Origin: Calliphora vicina
Lineage: Eukaryota > Arthropoda > Insecta > Diptera > Calliphoridae
Direction of reading: 5' to 3'
NCBI RefSeq assembly: GCF_958450345.1
Contig: NC_088783.1
Span: 23,253,701-23,317,700, forward strand
DNA: 64,000 nucleotides
Each line of letters opens with the position of its first letter. Within the stretch, counting starts at the first letter, position 1. The position numbers and the translations under genes are program-made. Shown one piece after another: positions 23,818 through 35,290 of the stretch. The notes below the pieces were generated by a model. That model had not been told where the DNA came from, did no database searches, and was given only the letters and a program-made list of their open reading frames with translations.

Positions 23818-23954
23818 GGGCCTAGCTCACCAAATGCGAACGAACATTTTCTTTCTTATTTTATATTGAAATTAAGAAATAATTTTGATTTTTTTATTGT
23901 TTTCGACATAAAATAAGAAAGAAAATGTTCGTTAGCATTTAGTGAACCAGGCCC
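23818..23954. mobile_element. PIF/Harbinger-like MITE
   Basis: A 137-bp near-perfect hairpin. GGGCCTAGCTCACCAAATGC on the left is matched by the reverse complement of GCATTTAGTGAACCAGGCCC on the right. The arms continue inward through AACGAACATTTTCTTTCTTA for about 50 bp. It is flanked on both sides by TAA (23815-23817 and 23955-23957). A 3-bp TWA target duplication is the known hallmark of PIF/Harbinger. Confidence 0.75.
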
Positions 23955-24084
23955 TAAATAAATCTGTAACTTCTAAATGGATAGGCCGACTTTAATAAAA
24001 TGGCTATATAGGAGAATGTTTTGAATTTGGACTTTAAACACTAAGAGAGGAGCCTCAAAGCCCAGAAATGGGTTTGATAGATTT

Positions 24085-24201
24085 GATTGATCTATAATTA
24101 GTCAGGCTCCCATATAAGGCCAACTAAATTAATTAAATTAAAAAAAGCTTTTGCTCATTTACTAAGTGTAGGATATTATATGGTCGATCTTCTTACTTGT
24201 T
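24085..24201 (+). mobile_element. Family X 3' fragment
   Basis: Contains caggctcccatataaggcc, tttactaagtgtaggatatt and tatggtcgatcttcttacttgtt-type ending (the last part at 24179-24201). One arm of the terminal hairpin has been deleted. Confidence 0.6.
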
Positions 24202-24269
24202 ACATATTAGAAGCTCTTATAGTTTATGAAATATTCGCATTTCAAAATTAAAATTTCAGTTTTTTACCC

Positions 24270-24600
24270 AACTTAGTCTGGATTTTTGATCATAACGGAT
24301 GTGTATGTTGAAATTAGATTGTATTTAAAATCGAGAAATTCGGCCCACAGATAAGGAAAAAAACACGGCTACCTCTATTTTAAACCTATTTTTGATATAC
24401 ACGCAGTTACTAAAGAATACGTACGATCGACTTTTTGTTTTTTTTTTTTTAAATTTCTGACTTTCAGTCATTTTTCATATGATTTTTATAACCACCAGCT
24501 AACATATACCCAACATTAGTAACACCTCAAAAATTTATCGCAGACCCACATTAGTATATATATTCTGGGTCTTATAATAATAAATATCGTGATGAAATTT
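24270..24600 (+). mobile_element. Diverged family Y fragments
   Basis: attgtatttaaaatcgagaa and cccacagataaggaaaaaa match the middle of family Y. A second piece (24490-24600) has atacccaacattagtaac, gacccacattagtatatata and ttctgggtc in the order of the Y 5' end. The order is scrambled relative to the intact copy, so these are probably two insertions. Confidence 0.45.
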
Positions 24601-24631
24601 AAACAATTTTATTGAAATCGGTATATATTGA

Positions 24632-24670
24632 CCCTGGTTTTGCATAATATCGTATTATGCAAAACCAGGG
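24632..24670. repeat. Perfect 18-bp-arm palindrome
   Basis: CCCTGGTTTTGCATAATA, then a TCG spacer, then TATTATGCAAAACCAGGG: two perfectly complementary 18-base arms. The word TTTGCATAA in each arm resembles POU/octamer-type binding sites. It is not at the end of any element I recognise. Confidence 0.8.
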
Positions 24671-25529
24671 ACAATTTAAAAAATGCCTATTACTACTCAT
24701 CTATATTCATAATCAATTTTCAAATTTATAAAATGTTTATAAAACAAAATAGCTGAAGCATATGAAAATAAATTTTGGATTTCAACAAAATCCTTGCTAT
24801 TTTCAACCAATTCTATGAAATAATATAAATATATTTATAATTTCTGAAAACTTTTACCATTGACTGTTAACTTTAAATATGTTAATTTGTGCACATTAAG
24901 CTTAAATTGCTTCGCAATAAATATGTATATAATACACATATGAATATTTACAATAAACACAACTATACACACATACATTCAACTACAGTACAATAAAATA
25001 ACACATCCATACATATTTACAATACAACATAATATTGTGTAAAGCTCCATTAAATATTTTCTTTTACTCCAAGGTACCATGAGATGTAACCATAGTTTCA
25101 AAGCATTTACTAATGGCATTTTCTATCAAATCTTATGTATTGTACATACAATTTTTGTAATACTTATTGTTGTTATTGCTGCCATTTTTACCAATTTTAT
25201 ACAGAATATTGGCAATTTATTTATTTTTTTACACACTCTAATACACACACTAACTGATATAAAAAGACAGAAATTGTCTTAACAAAAGACTAAGCAAAAA
25301 TGAAACAAAGTTTTTATCAAGACGTTGTACAGTGGGTTAGTTAGCTTAAAAATTAAGTGGTTATGTATGATTTTGGTATATTTTTATACGAAAGAGAATA
25401 ATTTGTATAAGTATGAAATTCATGTCTTTAATTATCTAATTTTGTTTCCGTAAACATTAATTCATGCAAACTCAGTTTTTCGTAACTTTATACGAAATAA
25501 GTTCTCAAAAACAAAATACAGAAACAATT
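24671..25529. other. AT-rich intergenic DNA
   Basis: Nothing recognised. A hydrophobic open frame at 25079-25282 is compositional and unsupported. Confidence 0.4.
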
Positions 25530-25625
25530 GTCCCATTCTCAATCGGTGTAGTAGCGTTGTATGTCGTAATTATTATTTAAAAAATACAACGATACAACGC
25601 TACGACACAGATTGTGAATTGGAAA
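25530..25625. mobile_element. Small fold-back MITE
   Basis: CAATCGGTGTAGTAGCGTTG on the left pairs with the reverse complement of CAACGCTACGACACAGATTG on the right, with flanking ccattct / attgtgaattgg also pairing. The central loop is AT-rich. About 95 bp in all. Confidence 0.6.
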
Positions 25626-26713
25626 AATGTTTTTTTGGGATTTATTTCGTTTTTGGATTTGGGGACTTATTTCAAATTAAAAATTATAGCTTTTAGCTTT
25701 AACCAGACCCACTGTTGGTCCTTGTACATCATGACAAGACATTATGGGAAAGTGGCAGAAGATGATACTTTTTTTATAATACACTCATTTTTTTGTGCAA
25801 TTATTGAAAAAGTTTTCTTCCTCTTATGGCGTCAATGAGATTCGATACGGTGTGCAAGTGTATATATTTAGCATTATTTTCGTTTTCTCTTTTATTTTTT
25901 TTTTAGCATTTCATTGAAATGTGTTTACATTTTTAGCAAAAATGAAGTTAAAGTAATTCAAGTTTTTACCTCATTGAATTGTTAATTTTATGATGGTTCA
26001 TTGTAAATAACAACTACACAAACACATGCACATGTGTATGTTTACACACTTACACGTACGCAGTCATATGACTTTTTTTTTAAAAGGACATCAATAGTGT
26101 GAGAAAGAGAGAGGAAAGGCAGACTATAAGGTAGTAAATGAAATGGCAGTTTGTTGAAAAGTCATAAAAAAGAAATATACAACAATTTTTATTGTAGTTT
26201 GGTAATTTTATTTTTGTATCATTGTGTGCGTGTCATATATAAGTGTGTGAATATGTGTGTATTTATATTTTGTTACATGTTGAAATAAACTTGATAATAT
26301 GCAGTTTTTATATTTTTGTTGTCTCTCGTTTATTTGTTATTTCTTTTACACAAAAAGCACTGAAATGGAAAATATAAAAATAAAACATGATAATTTGTCA
26401 ATATAATATTGCACATCAAAAAAATTAAATTAAGGATATTAAATGAAACAGCGCAAATGCTACACATATTTATTTTGGATCAAAGAGAAATGTTTTAAAA
26501 ATATATTTCTTATTAAAAACTGAAACATTGTGAAAAAAAGCAGATGTTTTTTCGGCAATTATAACTTTGTGCATCAGTACCAAATTAGGATCAATACTGC
26601 CCCTAAATGACTTGTAAAGATACTTTTAATATTTGTATATATTTGAAGAAATGGCTTTAGAAGTTTTAGAACAAAGATTTAAAAAAAATGTCTCGTATCT
26701 AGTTTTAAGTTTT
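25626..26713. other. AT-rich intergenic DNA
   Basis: No gene. GT-rich simple sequence near 26020-26280. Confidence 0.4.
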
Positions 26714-26840
26714 ATACCCTTCACCATGAGTGACAAGGGTATATATAAGTTTGTCATATCATTTGTAATTTCTACATTTTTCGGGAGTTTTTTCCCATTG
26801 AATTTGAATAGGAAAAATAAGAAAAGGGAAAAAACTCCCG
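26714..26840 (+). mobile_element. Family Y 5' end joined to a hairpin
   Basis: Positions 26714-26781 are an almost unmutated family Y 5' end (tacccttcaccatgagtgac, agtttgtcat). It stops abruptly at CGGGAGTTTTTTCCC (26782), which is matched by the perfect inverted copy GGGAAAAAACTCCCG (26826-26840) across a 29-bp loop. Nothing of the rest of Y follows. Confidence 0.65.
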
Positions 26841-27039
26841 GGGAATTTTTATTCATAATTGGGCTGTATGTAATTAAAATAATTAAACATATTTATTTGA
26901 ATTACATAATCTGCTCGTACTTGTACTCGCCCGCTCAAATATATGGACAAGTTTTTGGATAAACAATTATTTTATTTTTCAAAATAGTCTCTTTTGCTCT
27001 TTGCATTTTATAGAATGTTTTTCCAATTTTTTTTATCCC
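26841..27039. other. AT-rich intergenic DNA
   Basis: Nothing recognised. Confidence 0.3.
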
Positions 27040-27745
27040 TTGCAGAAAATAAGAGTTGCTTTCATCGTAGCATTCAGACCTATTTCAGCCGAGACATTTC
27101 TTCAGGTTTGGAAATAGGAAATAGTCAACAGTTCGTCGAGGCTAAATCCGGAGAATAGGATAGCCTAATTCAAGGATTTTTGCCATGAAAACTGCACAGA
27201 ATCAGAAAACGCCGCACCAATGCTGAAGGCTTTCTCATACCCAAGTGATCATTTTGAATTGAAACCATTGAGCCATTTGAGATCCCTATGGCTCCCGTAG
27301 CTCCCATATAGACCCACTTCCGAAAATCACTTTAACGTGCATAAATCGCTTAAAAATGTTGGTATACTCACAAAATTCAACATAGTAAACTTTCATATAG
27401 ACACAAATCACACGACCTAATTTCATGGTGATCGGTCCATAATTGGTCATAGCCCCCATATAACCCCACTTCCGAAAATCACTCAAAAATATAAATTATT
27501 GACATTTTAAAAGAAAAATGTTTTTTGCTCTTTTACTTAGTGTAGGGTATTATATGGTCTGGCTTGACCGACCATACTTTCTTACTTGTTTTAAATTGAA
27601 ACCATTGAGCCATTTGAGATCCCTATGGCTTCCATAGGGACCGGCCAACACCATATCGTGAATTTCTACAATTGACCAATCAATTGGGCGTCCAGAACAT
27701 TCGGCATCTTCCGTGCTTGTACGGCCACAACGAAATTCAGTAAAC
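27040..27745 (-). pseudogene. Mellifera-like mariner relic interrupted by a family X piece
   Basis: The minus strand encodes C-terminal mariner words near 27150-27060 (SYSPDLA, then a stop, LFP) and CAVFMAKI near 27200. N-terminal words near 27740-27650 (RPN/NFVVAVQ-like, then ...YPKE-like) match the better copy at 30634. Stops, shifts and a large internal deletion make it non-functional. A truncated family X copy lies in the middle. Confidence 0.6.
27296..27590 (+). mobile_element. Family X element, copy 4, 5'-truncated
   Basis: Starts abruptly at agctcccatatagacccact (internal X sequence) and runs to the intact 3' hairpin and CTTACTTGTT. The host sequence ttgaaaccattgagccattt...atccctatggct occurs immediately on both sides (about 27259-27294 and 27597-27632). 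The truncated copy is therefore bounded by a direct duplication of about 37 bp. Confidence 0.75.
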
Positions 27746-27751
27746 CTTCTT

Positions 27752-28478
27752 TTTATACCCTACACCACCATAGAGGGGATGGTATTATGCATTTGTGCAG
27801 ATGTTTGCAACGCCCAAAAATATTAGTCTAACACCCACCTTAAAGTATACCGATCGACTTAGAATCACTTTCTGAGTCGATTAAACGATGTCCGTCCGTC
27901 TGGATGGCTGTCCATGTAAACCTTGTGCGCAGATTACAGGTCACAAATTTGAAGATATTTCGATCAAGTTTGGTATAACTATTTTTTCGGCCCAAGGACA
28001 AAGCCTATTGAAACTGGCGGAAATCGGTCGATTATTATATACTTAGCCCCCATACAAATGTCCTTCCGAAATTGGAATTTATCGGTAATAAGTGTTTAAT
28101 TTATAAATGTATCTCCACAAATTGCGCTCCAAATAAGTTTTATATATGTCACCAATTTTTGTTACGATCGGTCCATAATTAGTCATAGCTCCCATATAGA
28201 CCCGCTTCCGAAAATCACTTTAATGTGCATAAATCGCTTAAAAATGTTGGTATACTCACAAAATTCAACCTAAATAACTTTCATATAGACATAAATCACA
28301 CGACCTAATTTTATGGTGATCGGTCCATAATTGGTCGTAGCCCCCATATAAGGCTCACTTCCGAAAATCAGTCAAAAATATAAATTATTGAAATTTTAAA
28401 AGAAAAATGTTTTTGCTCTTTTACTTAGTGTAGGGTATTATATGGTCGGGCTTGACCGACCATACTTTCTTACTTGTT
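27752..28478 (+). mobile_element. Family X element, copy 5
   Basis: Complete plus-strand copy, from TTATACCCTACACCACCATA to TATGGTCGG / CCGACCATA and CTTTCTTACTTGTT. The 5' self-complementary segment is slightly mutated (catagaggggatggtatt). It is inserted at the edge of the mellifera-like mariner relic. Confidence 0.82.
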
Positions 28479-30479
28479 ACCATTGAAATTGATGGTAAAG
28501 AGTTCTCTTAGTGTTGGTTTTTTCCGAAAAAATAATACTGAACTCTTTCAGTCACGTTTTTATGTCTATAAGTTTAAAATTAAAACAATTGCATTTTTAC
28601 TTAAATCAGAGAGAAAAAATAAATCAGAACACCCCATTCTAAGGTTTATTGAGGAACGGGGTGGTTAGTTTACTAACCACCATAGCAGTTGGCATTAAAA
28701 ATAATTATGATGCAAGTTTTGGTATGAAATCTAATAATTTTGACTAAATTTCCCGACCAAACATACGAAATAGCAATGTAATTCTGAATTCGATGAACAA
28801 TAAACACTCTGTGCTTCTATAATTGAATGCTTGAAAGTCTCTTAAAAAAACTGCAGTTTACAATATCTTCAAATTAATATATTTATCTAACAAGAGCACC
28901 CTGACGTCAAAGTTTTGCAAAAAAAAATAACTATGTTTTAAAGACTATCGAAATGGTGGTCAGTAAAATGACCACTAAGCCGCAAAACTTAATGAGCAGA
29001 CGAGATTCACTTTTTTCCTATTTCTCCTCAAAGAGGTAGTCTGCTATCAATGACTGTCAAACACAAACTATAAGACGCAGCTTGTTCAAATTTTGACAGG
29101 AGTCGACTGACAGAAGGCTATTGACAGGAGCAGTGTTGCTCTTTCTGTTAAGAGTCGGGAAATTAAAAATGTGGAGGACTTATACTTATTGTCCCACAAA
29201 TTTTAGACAAATTGTCAATAGCATTTTGTTCAATTACATAAAAATAATATACCTTCATTTCCCAAAAAAACAACAGTTTAACACCATGAACAAAACCCTT
29301 TTAAGTTCTATTGCTATAACAGACTCGCAAAATAAAAAAAAATTGACATTTATATCTCATCAAAAATCAAAATTAGTAATAATATAAATCATAGAATAAA
29401 CGCATAGAATGGAAGGAGTGAGGAAAAAATTACTCTCTTTCACACATACGGGTGATACAAAAACAAAATACATGCAATACATTATCATGAATTAGATTTT
29501 TGACAATAGACTTAGGTTTTTGGCTCTCAGTTACCTATCTAGTTGTTGTCTATGATACAAACGTTCAAGCCATAGAGAATTATACATAGAGACGAGACAC
29601 TCTGGTTTGTCAGACAAAAATAGCAACTATCATATGTCTAATACAACAACAAAGTACATTGACTAACATGTATTTTGTTGTTGCAAGAGTTAGGTTTTTG
29701 ACAATTCAACCCCGTGTTTTAAGCTATAACTTCTATAAGAAACAAATCAAAAAATCTCACAAATAAATAATTCTGCAACCAACAATAAAACTTCTAAAAA
29801 TAGTTTTACTTATTTTATAAGAAATTAAAAAAAGTATCAAAACAAAAACTATGCCACTATTCTCAGACGCCATTATGTCTGATGTTAATAAAAAGAATAA
29901 CATTAAACTTATTCGTCGTACACTAACAATTATTCACCAACATATAACGTTCATTCAACAACATCATCGTCATCACCATAATGTATCTACCAATCTTTTT
30001 CGCATCAACAAAACACAAACACGACAGAAACTATAAAAGAAATCAAAAACAATAAAAATAAATATTGACAACGTCTTTCATAACATGGCTTTAGGAAATA
30101 ACAAAAGAGAAAAAGAAACTCATTATGTTGATGTGATGCGAGTATGAATGTGAAGGAAGTTGTATAAAAATTCAATAAGAAGCTGAAGAAATGAAAATCA
30201 AAATATGTATAAATTTCAACACTAACCGGAAATAAAAAAAAATTAAATAAAGGAGAACAACACAATGGAATGAAAAAATATGTATGTATATAATATCCCA
30301 GCAATATGTTTATTTAGAAAAGAGAATTAAAGTGAATATTTTAAAAACTGGCTTACAAAAAATCTTCATCATTTGTACACATATAGTTGCCATTTACTAA
30401 ATTCTTCCTAGCTGCATCAGAATTAAATTTCAAGAATATTTGGGAACTGAATTCTACCAGAATTATTGAACAATTATTA
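28479..30479. other. AT-rich intergenic DNA
   Basis: No gene supported. Between 29480 and 29700 there are words shared with the interior of the fold-back at 45471 (gacttaggttttt, ccatagagaat, catagagacg), so a decayed relative may be present. Open frames on both strands around 29851-30304 overlap and are not convincing. Confidence 0.4.
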
Positions 30480-30595
30480 TCGTAATGTATTCATTTTTCA
30501 TCACAAGTAATGATTCGGTGGAAAAATTATTTTCTTTTGAATCCAATTCTTGGTCTCCAAGCATTTTTGGCTGGCCTGGAATCCCTGAGAACCCG
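30480..30595 (-). mobile_element. Small irritans-like mariner fragment
   Basis: tttttcatcacaagtaatga and tcttggtctccaagcatttt...gctggcctgg match the N-terminal region of the mariner relics at 17240-17520. Only about 115 bp survives. Confidence 0.55.
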
Positions 30596-30633
30596 TGCAT
30601 AATTGTTTTTGTTAACTGTTATCATATATGATG

Positions 30634-31645
30634 ACGGGTCAATAAGTCCGTGACTTTTTGAATTTCCAGCCTCTTAAGTGAAAACGCAACACTGCTCTTC
30701 TCTTTGATAGTTCGTGTACTCATTAACTATTTTTTGCGGAATAGAACCATAACTCAAACCTGAATTTCGTTGTGGCCGTAAAATCATGGAAGATACCGAA
30801 CGTACTGGATGCCCAGTTGAGGTCTCTATACCCGAAAGAATTGAAAAAAATTCACGATATGGTGTTGGCTGATCGGAAATTGTAAGTGCGAGAGTTTAAA
30901 GAATCATAGGACTCTCACATGGCTCAGTGATTTCAATTTGGAATTATCACTTGTTCATGAGAAAGCTTTCCGCAAACGCAATCGTGTGACAACTTCGCAA
31001 GAGTGTTTGGCGTTGTTTAACCGCAATACTGACAAGTTTTCTTACCGCTTCGTAACCGTGGAAGAAACGTTGATCCACTACAATAAACCAGAGGCTAAAT
31101 AGCTGTCAAAACAATGGGTTTCTCGGAATGAATTGGACCCAAAGAAGGCCATTATGGGTTTGTCATGGCGACCGTTTTTTTGGATGCACGTGGTATAATC
31201 CAATATTATGTTAAATTATTGGGTCAATTTAATGAGGATTTGGAAATAACGACCACATTTGTCCAAGACAAAATTTATTTTTCAAAGGGGACAATACAAA
31301 GGTGTACACATGTGCAGTTTCCATGGCCAAAATCCATGAATTAGTCTACGAATTGATCCCTCACCACCATATTCTCCGAATTTAGCCCCAACTGACTATT
31401 TTTAGTTCTCAAACCTGAAGAGATGGCTTGGCGGAAAAAGACTTGACTCGAACAATGAAATTATCACACAAACAAATACCTATTTATTTAATTCTACAAA
31501 TCATACTTTTTAGAAGTGATAAAATAATTGGAAAAACATTGGTTAAAGTACATAGAGCTAAAATGAGAATTTATTGAAAAATAAAATTATTTTTTATCCA
31601 TAAAAACTGTGTTTCATTCAAAAAGTCAAGGACTTATTGACTCAT
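30634..31645 (+). pseudogene. Nearly full-length, inactive mellifera-like mariner
   Basis: Bounded by imperfect inverted repeats: GGTCAATAAGTCCGTGACTT at the left and AAGTCAAGGACTTATTGACT at the right, total 1012 bp, a normal mariner size. Plus-strand fragments in shifting frames include an N-terminal KKIHDMVLADRKLKV, the central GFVMATVFLDARGIIQYYVK (first catalytic block neighbourhood), HTCAVSMAKIHELVYELIP, and a 'NLAPTDYF'-like C-terminal D-containing block. Several stops and frameshifts prevent function. Confidence 0.7.
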
Positions 31646-32999
31646 AGTTGATAAAAAGTCCAAAAAGCTATTTTCCTGGTTGGCCAAAAATGGTAATGTG
31701 TTAATTTACACTAATAGAATACAGCGAACATTTTAGAGTTTAAAACCAAATGATATTCAAACTATGACACTAAACCATTCATTATTTAACACAATATTTC
31801 ACGATTTCCTAGTTGATGCTAATATAATCACTAACTTATTATGCTCTCGACCCTGGTGTGGTAGAGGATATGAAAACCTAATATCACAGACATCAGGGCC
31901 ACAATTTATACAATAATAAAAAAAAACAGTGAAATATAAAACTTCAACAACAAAAAATTATATAGTTATTAAATTTTTAATTTTTCTTCCAGCTCTCCTC
32001 CACACACAATAAAGAAATGAGCACGATAGCAAACAAACACCAAAAAAATACAATTGAAATATACACCCGTAGTACAACAATAAAACTCAAAATTTGAAAA
32101 CATTATGGGCGTCACATTGCTGGCATTTGTATCATTTCTGAATGTAGAAAACTCTATTCTCTCTTACCCTGTCGCTGGCAAGAATTCTAAGACCACAACT
32201 ATTCCACTAGTCGTAGTTGCACATTCCTCTATGGAAAGACAGGCAAAAATATTAAAAAACAAAACTTTTGTATATTTAAATTCAAATTTATATTCAAGGA
32301 AAAACAAAATGCAAAAAATCTGAGACCACTATGGCGTCACCAAAAATATAAGTACGTATAGATTTGAGACACCAACAACAGTTGTCGCTGTCGTTGCTGT
32401 TGCTCTTGTTTTTCCTAAATAGTAAAGTAAATGAAAAACTTTTAAATGAAGTTGAATGAATGCTCAAGTTGAGAGGTGATTTCCCACAAATTTTTATTAT
32501 ATAAAAGCGTGGGAAGGAAAACCATCTAAAAAGTATTAAAATTCATAACAAATTAAAGAAATGCAAACCAGACACAAGTTTATTTTATTTAATGAAAATT
32601 ATTACTTTCGAGTACATCCTTTCTGTTTTTTGTTAAAGTTTTTAATATAAATGAGTTCATTAAACTACAACATGTTTTTAAATTTTTCTTCATCATTTTT
32701 TCCCCACAGTAAACAGGAGAAATTTAACTTGAGGCAGTTTTTAGTACAGCAATGTGTAATCAGTTTGAAAATATAAATTTTTAATTTGGCAAACTTGAAA
32801 CAATCAAATAATACTAATTGTGATTGCTTTCTCTAAAGCATGGCACATTTTTCTACTCCTTTCATTTTCCTTGTAAATAAGGTTGTTGTGAAATAATAAA
32901 AGTTTTTGTTCTATCAAATTTATGTAAGTAAAAAAGTTAAGGCTATAAAGACAAACAAGTTTAAATTTACCAATCATCTATTAATAACATATAGCCACT
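31646..32999. other. AT-rich intergenic DNA
   Basis: No gene or complete element recognised. A 72-codon frame at 32105-32323 has no supporting features. Confidence 0.4.
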
Positions 33000-35290
33000 T
33001 TAATGTATTACTTGATTTGCATAAAAAAATAGATTTTTTGTAGAAAATATAAGTGATAACAGATGATCGTCCTTTTTCTATTTGGACCACTATTTACCGA
33101 CATATAGCCACTTTTATGTTTTACTTGATTTTCATATAAAAAATCGATTTTTGGTAAAAAATATAAGATGATCGTCCTTTTTCTATTTGAACCACTATCT
33201 ACCGACTTATAGCCACTTTTATGTTTTACTTGATTTTCAAATAAAAAGTAGATTTTTACTTGATTTTCATATAGAAAATCGATTTTTGATAGAAAATATA
33301 AGTCATCACAGATGATCGTCCTTTTTCTATTTGGACCACTATTTAACGACCTATAGCCACTTTTATGTTTTACTTGATTTTCATACAAACATATGCTTTT
33401 TGGTTGAAAATTTAGGTGATCACAGATGATCGTCCTTTTTCCATTTGGTCCACTATTTACCGACTTATGGCCGCTTTTATGTTTTACTTAATTTTCATAT
33501 AAAAAAATCAATTTTGGTAGAAAATATAAGTGATCACAGATGATCGTCCTTTTTCTATTTGGACCACTATTTACAGACTTATGGCCTCTTTTATGTTTTA
33601 CTTGATTTTCATGTAAAAAATCCATTTTTGGTAGAAAATATAAGTGATCACAGATGATCGTCCTTTTTCTATTTGGACCACTATTTACCGACTTATAGCC
33701 ACTTTTATGTTTTACTTGATTTTCAAATAAAAAGTCGATTTTTACTTGATTTTCATATAAAAAATCGATTTTTGGTAGAAAATATAAGTGATCACAGATG
33801 ATCGTCCTTTTTCTATTTGGACCACTATTTACCGACTTATGGCCGCTTTTATGTTTTACTTGATTTTCATATAAAAAAATCGATTTTTGGTAGAAAATAT
33901 AAGTGATCACAGATGATCGTCCTTTTTCTATTTGGACCAATATTTAACGATTTAAAGCCACTTTTATGTTTTACTTGATTTTCATATAAAAAATAGATTT
34001 TTGGTAGAAAATATAAGTGATCACAGATGATCATCCTTCTTCTATTTGGACCACTATTTACCGACTTATAGCCACTTTTATGTTTTACTTGATTTTCATA
34101 TAAAAAATCAATTTTGGTAGAAAATATAAGTGATCACAGATGATCGTCCTTTTTCTATTTGGACCACTATTTACCGACTTATGTCCGCTTTTATGTTTTT
34201 TTGATTCTCATATAAAAAAGCGATTTTGGTAGAAAATATAAGTGATCACAGATGATCGTCCTTTTTCCATTAGGAACACTATTTACTATTTAAAAATCGA
34301 TTTTTGGTAGAAAATACAAGTGATCACAGATGATCGTCCTTTTTCCAATTGGACCACTATTTGCCGACTTAAAGCCACTTTTATGTTTTACTTGATTTTC
34401 ATATAAAAAATCGATTTTTGGTAGAAAATATTAGTGATCACAGATGATCGTCCTTTTTCTATTTGGACCACTATTTACCGACTTATGGCCGCTTTTATGT
34501 TTTACTTGATTTTCATATAAAAAATCGATTTTTGGTAGAAAATATAAGTGATAACAGATGATCGTCCCTTTTCTATTTGGACCACTATTTACCGACTTAT
34601 AGCCACTTTTTTGTTTTACTTGATTTTCATATAAAAAATCTATTATTGGAGGAAAATGTAAATGATCACAGATGAGCGTCCTTTTTCCATTTGGACCATT
34701 ATTTACCGACTTACAACAACTTTTACGTTTTACTTGATTTTCATATAAAAAATCGATTTTTGGTAGAAAATATAAGTGATCACAGATGATCATCCTTTTT
34801 CTATTTGGACCACTATTTAACGACTTATAGCCACTTTTACGTTTTAATGGTTTTTAAATAAAAAATCGATTTTTGGTAGAAAATATAAGTGATAACAGAT
34901 GATCGTCCTTTTTCTATTTGGAGCACTATTTACCGACTTATAGCCACTTTTATGTTTTACTTGATTTTCATATAAAAAATCGATTTTTGGTAGAAAATAT
35001 AAGTGATAACAGTTGATCGTCCTTTTTCTATTTGGACCACTATTTACCGACTTATAGCCACTTTTTTGTTTTACTTGATTTTCATATAAAAAATCTATTT
35101 TTGGTAGAAAATATAAGTGATAACAGATGATCGTCCTTTTTCTATTTGGACCACTATTTACCGACTTATAGCCACTTTTATATTTTACTTGATTTTCATA
35201 TAAAAAATCGATTTTTGGTAGAAAATATAAGTGAGCACAGATGATCTTCCTTTTTCTATTTGGACCAGTATTTACCGACTTACATCAATT
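33000..35290. repeat. Satellite array, 114-bp unit, about 20 units
   Basis: Tandem array. Each unit contains GATCGTCCTTTTTCTATTTG, GACCACTATTTACCGACTTA, a CCACTTTTATGTTTTACTTG block, the palindrome AAAAATCGATTTTT and the palindromic GTGATCAC. Spacing between GATCGTCC words is mostly 114 bp (for example 33428, 33542, 33656). Length variants are about +30 bp (near 33172-33314 and 33656-33800, a local duplication of 'tttttacttgattttca') and -36 bp (34254-34332). Because 114 is 38 codons, long frames arise on the minus strand. Indels of 1 and 7 bp break them. There is no start context, splice evidence or recognisable domain, so I treat the array as non-coding. Confidence 0.9.

Noticed and set aside
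26633..26962. 109-codon plus frame
   Set aside because: Runs through a family Y fragment and its hairpin, so it is a chance frame across repeat DNA.
33008..34793. Minus-strand open frames of 120-150 codons encoding a 38-residue repeat
   Set aside because: They arise because the satellite unit is 114 bp. Frames are cut by small indels, begin at arbitrary Met codons, and show no domain or splice context. Reported as a repeat and a finding, not as genes.
33000..35290. CRISPR array
   Set aside because: Units are contiguous and near-identical throughout with no unique spacers, and the surrounding sequence is animal-type DNA.
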